Shown piece after piece: positions 60,448 through 64,000 of a stretch of 64,000 nucleotides of DNA. The DNA is from Paulownia fortunei. Taxonomy: Eukaryota; Streptophyta; Magnoliopsida; Lamiales; Paulowniaceae. A program made the translations under genes and the position numbers. The notes below the pieces were generated by a model that was not told where the DNA came from, made no database searches, and worked only from the letters and a program-made list of their open reading frames with translations. Within the stretch, counting starts at the first letter, position 1, and each line of letters starts with the position of its first letter. Location of the stretch: positions 6,466,841 to 6,530,840 of the forward strand of contig CM033116.1 in NCBI GenBank assembly GCA_019321725.1, given 5' to 3'.

Positions 60448-62341
60448 TAGTCGGTTGTCGTAAGACTTGAACAAGCAAATTCTAGAAATAAACAACAAAC
60501 GTTTGGAGGGGGATTGAGTTGATTAATTAAGTCACAGAAATTAAAACTAATTAAAATATAAATCAATCAAAATCAAAACAACAATCAACAATCGATTAAA
60601 GTAGGTTGAAGTTTCATTCGCAACCACTATATAGTGAGTTCTAATTTCATATCAATATTATGAAAAATTTGCCAATGAAATTATCAACCGTAAGTAATAA
60701 CAAGCTCTATTACCTCAATCTTTCTTTAGTTTCTTATTATATAGAATAAGCTCTCTATCTAATTCTTTACCCATCAAATAATCTAGAACAAGCTCTCTAG
60801 ATTTAATCTAATGGATGCATTAAAACAAGAAAGATAGATTAATCTAAGCAACAACCACACAAGCTCGGTCATTTAACTTAGGTTATATTTTTCATTGCAA
60901 TTAACAAAAATATCTCATAATTATTAATCACAATCTACTACACATGATTAGAAATTTAAGATAATTACGGATCTAAAATCTCTAATCTAGTTGTAGTAAA
61001 TTTTCAAATCCGATTTGGTTGCGCACCCAAACAAAGCAAGAAAATATCTATAAGACATGAAGTATAGAAAAATATAAACAACCTCAATTGGAAAATTGAT
61101 CAATAATATTAAACATTCAATTACAAAAACTCATGTTTAGAGCTTTGAAATCAACATCAACCAATAAAGAAGTTTAGCCTAACATGATAAGAAATGACAA
61201 GAGAATAAAAATTAGCAACATTGGGAATCAAAGAAACTTATTAGTTGAAAAAGATAGCTAAGGTTGATGGTAGATTATGAATGTCTTCTCCTTCAAACCT
61301 TTTTTACTTTTTCTTCCTTGAAACTCCAAAAACCCCAAGAGTGCTTTCAAAATGTGAATGAATATAGAGAGTGAGTGAATCTGAAAATTTTTATGTTTGT
61401 GTTGAGATGATAGTGCCCTTTTATAAAGTGTGAGATGGTGATGTGATTTGGTGTAAAGTGTGTAAGATGAGTTGTGTATTTTGTGAAAAGTGAGGAATAT
61501 ATGTTGTAAAATATGTAATGTGTGTGGTTTGATATATGTATCTAGTGTATACATATCACAAACATGTACCAAAAGATGTAAAGGATCGCCACTTGTCACT
61601 ACTCAAAACAAAAACATCACTTTTGTCACATAGATGGCGCCTAGGCGCCCTGTTTTGGCGCTTAGGTGCCATTTTCTCTATTTTCAGCACTTAGGCGCCC
61701 TGTTTTGGTGCTTAGGCGCCGTGATCTCTGTTCTGTTTGGCTCCTAGGCGCTCTGTTTTGGCGCTTAGGTGCTGTTGCTGCTATTTTTGTTCCTTCAATT
61801 CAGTTTTTGATACGGTTTAGCCTTTCAACTTATGTTTAACCTCTTTGTATACTGAATTGGCTTTTAGTATCTTCATAATAATTGTAGCTCTATCTATTAT
61901 CTTTCTGTAGCCACTTGAATCAGATCAATATAAATTTGTGGAGAGAGTTATATGAAATATACCAAGACTGTCATGTCTAGAAGTTTCAGTGCATGTTTGA
62001 CTATTTAACCGAATTTTACTCTTTGAAATAAATTGAATTGGGATAAGTTTCTGACATAAAAGTTGTAGATACATCTCTTATATTTCCAATAAGCCAAGAA
62101 TCAGGTCAATAGAACTTTGGATCAAATATTTATGCCCAAAATACAAACACTGCTACAGTGGAACCGTATCAATTTGGCCCAAGAATGCTTCTTTCAACTT
62201 CGTTTTGGCTCATTTTTGATATTTTCATTCTCAAACTCTTATCATACATAAAACATTAATAAAAACTTATTATTAACAAGAATAAAGCAAATAAGACATA
62301 GAAGAATTGACACAAATAAATATAAAAATATGCACTTATCA
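60448..62341 (-). repeat. Solo LTR J, Athila-like, same family as the LTRs of element A
   Basis: On the minus strand it starts TGATAAGTGCATATTTTT and ends GACAACCGACTA, the same ends as the LTRs of element A, and it is collinear with them throughout (1894 bp). It is flanked by the perfect duplication AGTTA (60443-60447 and 62342-62346). TATA box at 61418-61425 (minus strand). It has an enlarged cluster of GGCGCC/TAGGCG palindromes (61634-61770). The frame at 61258-61599 corresponds to the low-complexity frames in the A LTRs and is not a gene. Confidence 0.9.
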
Positions 62342-62346
62342 AGTTA

Positions 62347-64000
62347 CTAATTAACTTTTGTATTTCTTTTCTCGTTGGGGATCGATCACCAAGAATTGTG
62401 TTAGACAACGTCTTATAGGTGAATATATAAGAGATCACCATGAGCCGATCTAGGCAGCTTCTTACAAGCTATCGGTTTTTTTTATGGTTTTATTTTATCA
62501 CCACGAGCTCCTTTTGACTTCTTATAAGCATATTTTTGCCATGAATTACTGTGGATTTCTTACAAGTGAGCATTGTAATGCTTTTTTCAGAGTCCTAATA
62601 GACTTCTAATTGGTGGGGCACACAATACCCTTCATAAGTATGAGCCTCTTATAAGTAGGCATTGTGATGCTCTATTATGAACCCTTAGGCTTCTTACAAG
62701 TATGCTTTGTTATGGTCCCCGGAGTGTGAATGTAACAAGTTTTGACAATATGTTAAGAATTTTCTTGAGAAAGTTTTATTATAGGCTTAAAGAGAGCTTT
62801 CATGAAACAAAGTAGAGATAGCCTCAACTTAAAGAAAATAATCATCCCCTTTGAGGTAAACGAAAGTAATTAACACGTACCTTTCCCCCACTTGTGGGAC
62901 GACAGTCATTGTCAAAGGTAGGTGTTGAGCATAGCTTTGTAGGATCATGCTTTGAAAGAAAGATTTTACCTTTCATATTAGAGGTGTATGATTGTGCTCT
63001 AGGGAGATGTGCTCATTGTTGCCTTGGAGGAGTGAGCTCTAAGGAAAGGCGCTTGTCGTCGCATTGGAGGAGGTATTTGTCATTGCACTAGAGGAGTGTG
63101 CTCCATGTAGAGATGCTTAGCATACCATTTTCTCCTGCGCTCAGATCCTTATTCTAAAGGACTTCTCTTATTCCTAATTTGTATATTCGAGGGTTGGTTA
63201 GATCCCTAGTGTTTGCTCTAGTTAAGTCATTCATCTCCTATATAAGCAACACACTTGCTTTACTTCATGAGGTATTTCGGGAGGGTTGTGTACTCTTTTT
63301 TAAGGCCTCTAGTGTGAGTGATGTTGCAAGTTGCGTTGATTAACTTCGTTAGCTTTCCTCTCGCATTATTGTAGGGATAATAACACTTGGTTGTTGCTCT
63401 TAAGAGTAGTCTTCTTTTTTTCAAGACTCTTCTCATCTTGGTGGTATCTCATCGTCTTGAATTTAAGGAGAGAGATTGGCTTGATATTTTTTTTCTTTAT
63501 TGTTGTTCATCACCTCCTCTTAGTCTTCATGGGAGTTAAGGGTGAGCTCTGATATCATGGGGTGGAAACTCCGTGGTTGATAAAATGAAAGCTCTTGAGG
63601 CTACAGGGATGAATGTTGCTAATGTCATGGGGGACACGAGCTCCTTGGTTCATGAGGGGGTCATTCCTAAAGATCGCTAGGGCGTGAGCTCTTGATTTCG
63701 CAAAACTTGCTTTCGCGGTAATGGATCATTATAATAGATCATCACTATTGCAGAGATGGGTTTCCTAGGTGATCTACAATATTGTAACTCCAACAGGCAC
63801 TTTGCTTCATGGCAGTGATGGGTCATGTCTACCGTGAAAGCCTTCATGGCAGTTAGTCCACTCTATGTCTTGGGGTGTCCCCTCCTTGGGGTGGGATGAA
63901 CATTGGCTTCTCAAGCTCTAGATTTTTTCGAGGGCTTCTTAGTGTCGAGGTAGAAGTTCTTAGAGTCGACACCAATATGATGTGGTTTTACCTCAGACCT
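62347..64000. repeat. Repeat-rich DNA, probably part of an unrecognised retroelement
   Basis: Several families of short repeats in a row and no long frame. 62455-62720: six units with CTTCTTACAAGT or CTTATAAGT followed by GCATTGTGATGC, spaced 35-60 bases. 62990-63110: units with GGAGGAGTGWGCTC and CATTGTTGCCTTGGAGGAG-like text, spaced about 36-40 bases. 63540-63720: units with GAGCTC and TCATGGGG words. The stretch from 59284 to 60447 has similar minisatellites, and solo LTR J separates the two parts. The frame at 62894-63091 is repeat sequence. Confidence 0.5.

Noticed and set aside
61258..61599. 113-codon minus-strand frame
   Set aside because: Same low-complexity LTR frame as in element A, within solo LTR J.
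1..64000. CRISPR arrays, operons, bacterial insertion sequences
   Set aside because: Nothing of the kind is seen; introns, LTRs and SINEs show a plant nuclear sequence.

Overview
This window looks like nuclear DNA of a eudicot plant. It is AT-rich, full of LTR retrotransposons of the Athila-like gypsy, Del/Tekay-like gypsy and copia groups, and contains hAT elements, Mutator-like MITEs and SINEs. It holds two intact-looking, intron-bearing plant genes. I could not name the species. All calls come from reading the sequence; no database search was run.

Region 1 (1-37972) is a nest of transposons. A decayed copia element lies at the left edge, with its likely LTR from 2369. Element C, an Athila-like gypsy element, was inserted into that LTR at 2811-37867 and is flanked by the duplication ACTAT. 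C was itself hit repeatedly: a Del-like solo LTR (D, 4118-6408) sits in its 5' LTR; a solo LTR (B1, 7441-19172) sits in gag; a complete Athila-like element with both LTRs (A, 8419-18915) sits inside B1; a hAT transposon (F, 23088-30306) sits in the integrase gene; a Del-like solo LTR (E, 25821-28159) sits inside F; a hAT MITE (G, 31379-31893) sits behind pol; and a second B-type solo LTR (B2, 34808-36081) sits next to the 3' LTR. Exact or near-exact target duplications fix most of these borders. Between pol and the 3' untranslated part of C lies an unexpected intron-free relic of a LOG-type cytokinin-activating enzyme gene.

Region 2 (37973-42100) holds a copia 5' remnant, a 588-bp Mutator-like MITE, a strongly GC-rich fold-back block with hAT-like ends, and a tRNA-Ile-like relic.

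Region 3 (42100-51260) is the genic island. A class I phosphatidylinositol transfer protein gene runs on the plus strand (42539-47513, 11 coding exons, including an 8-nt micro-exon). A TET3/TET4-type tetraspanin gene runs on the minus strand (48710-51176, two exons). They are convergent, tail to tail, about 1.2 kb apart. The first acts in lipid transfer between membranes and the second in plasma-membrane organisation; nothing in the sequence shows a shared function.

Region 4 (51261-64000) is mostly AT-rich DNA with two SINE copies, LTR scraps, an inverted Athila-type solo LTR (J, 60448-62341, duplication AGTTA) and several short minisatellite arrays that probably belong to an unrecognised retroelement cut by J.
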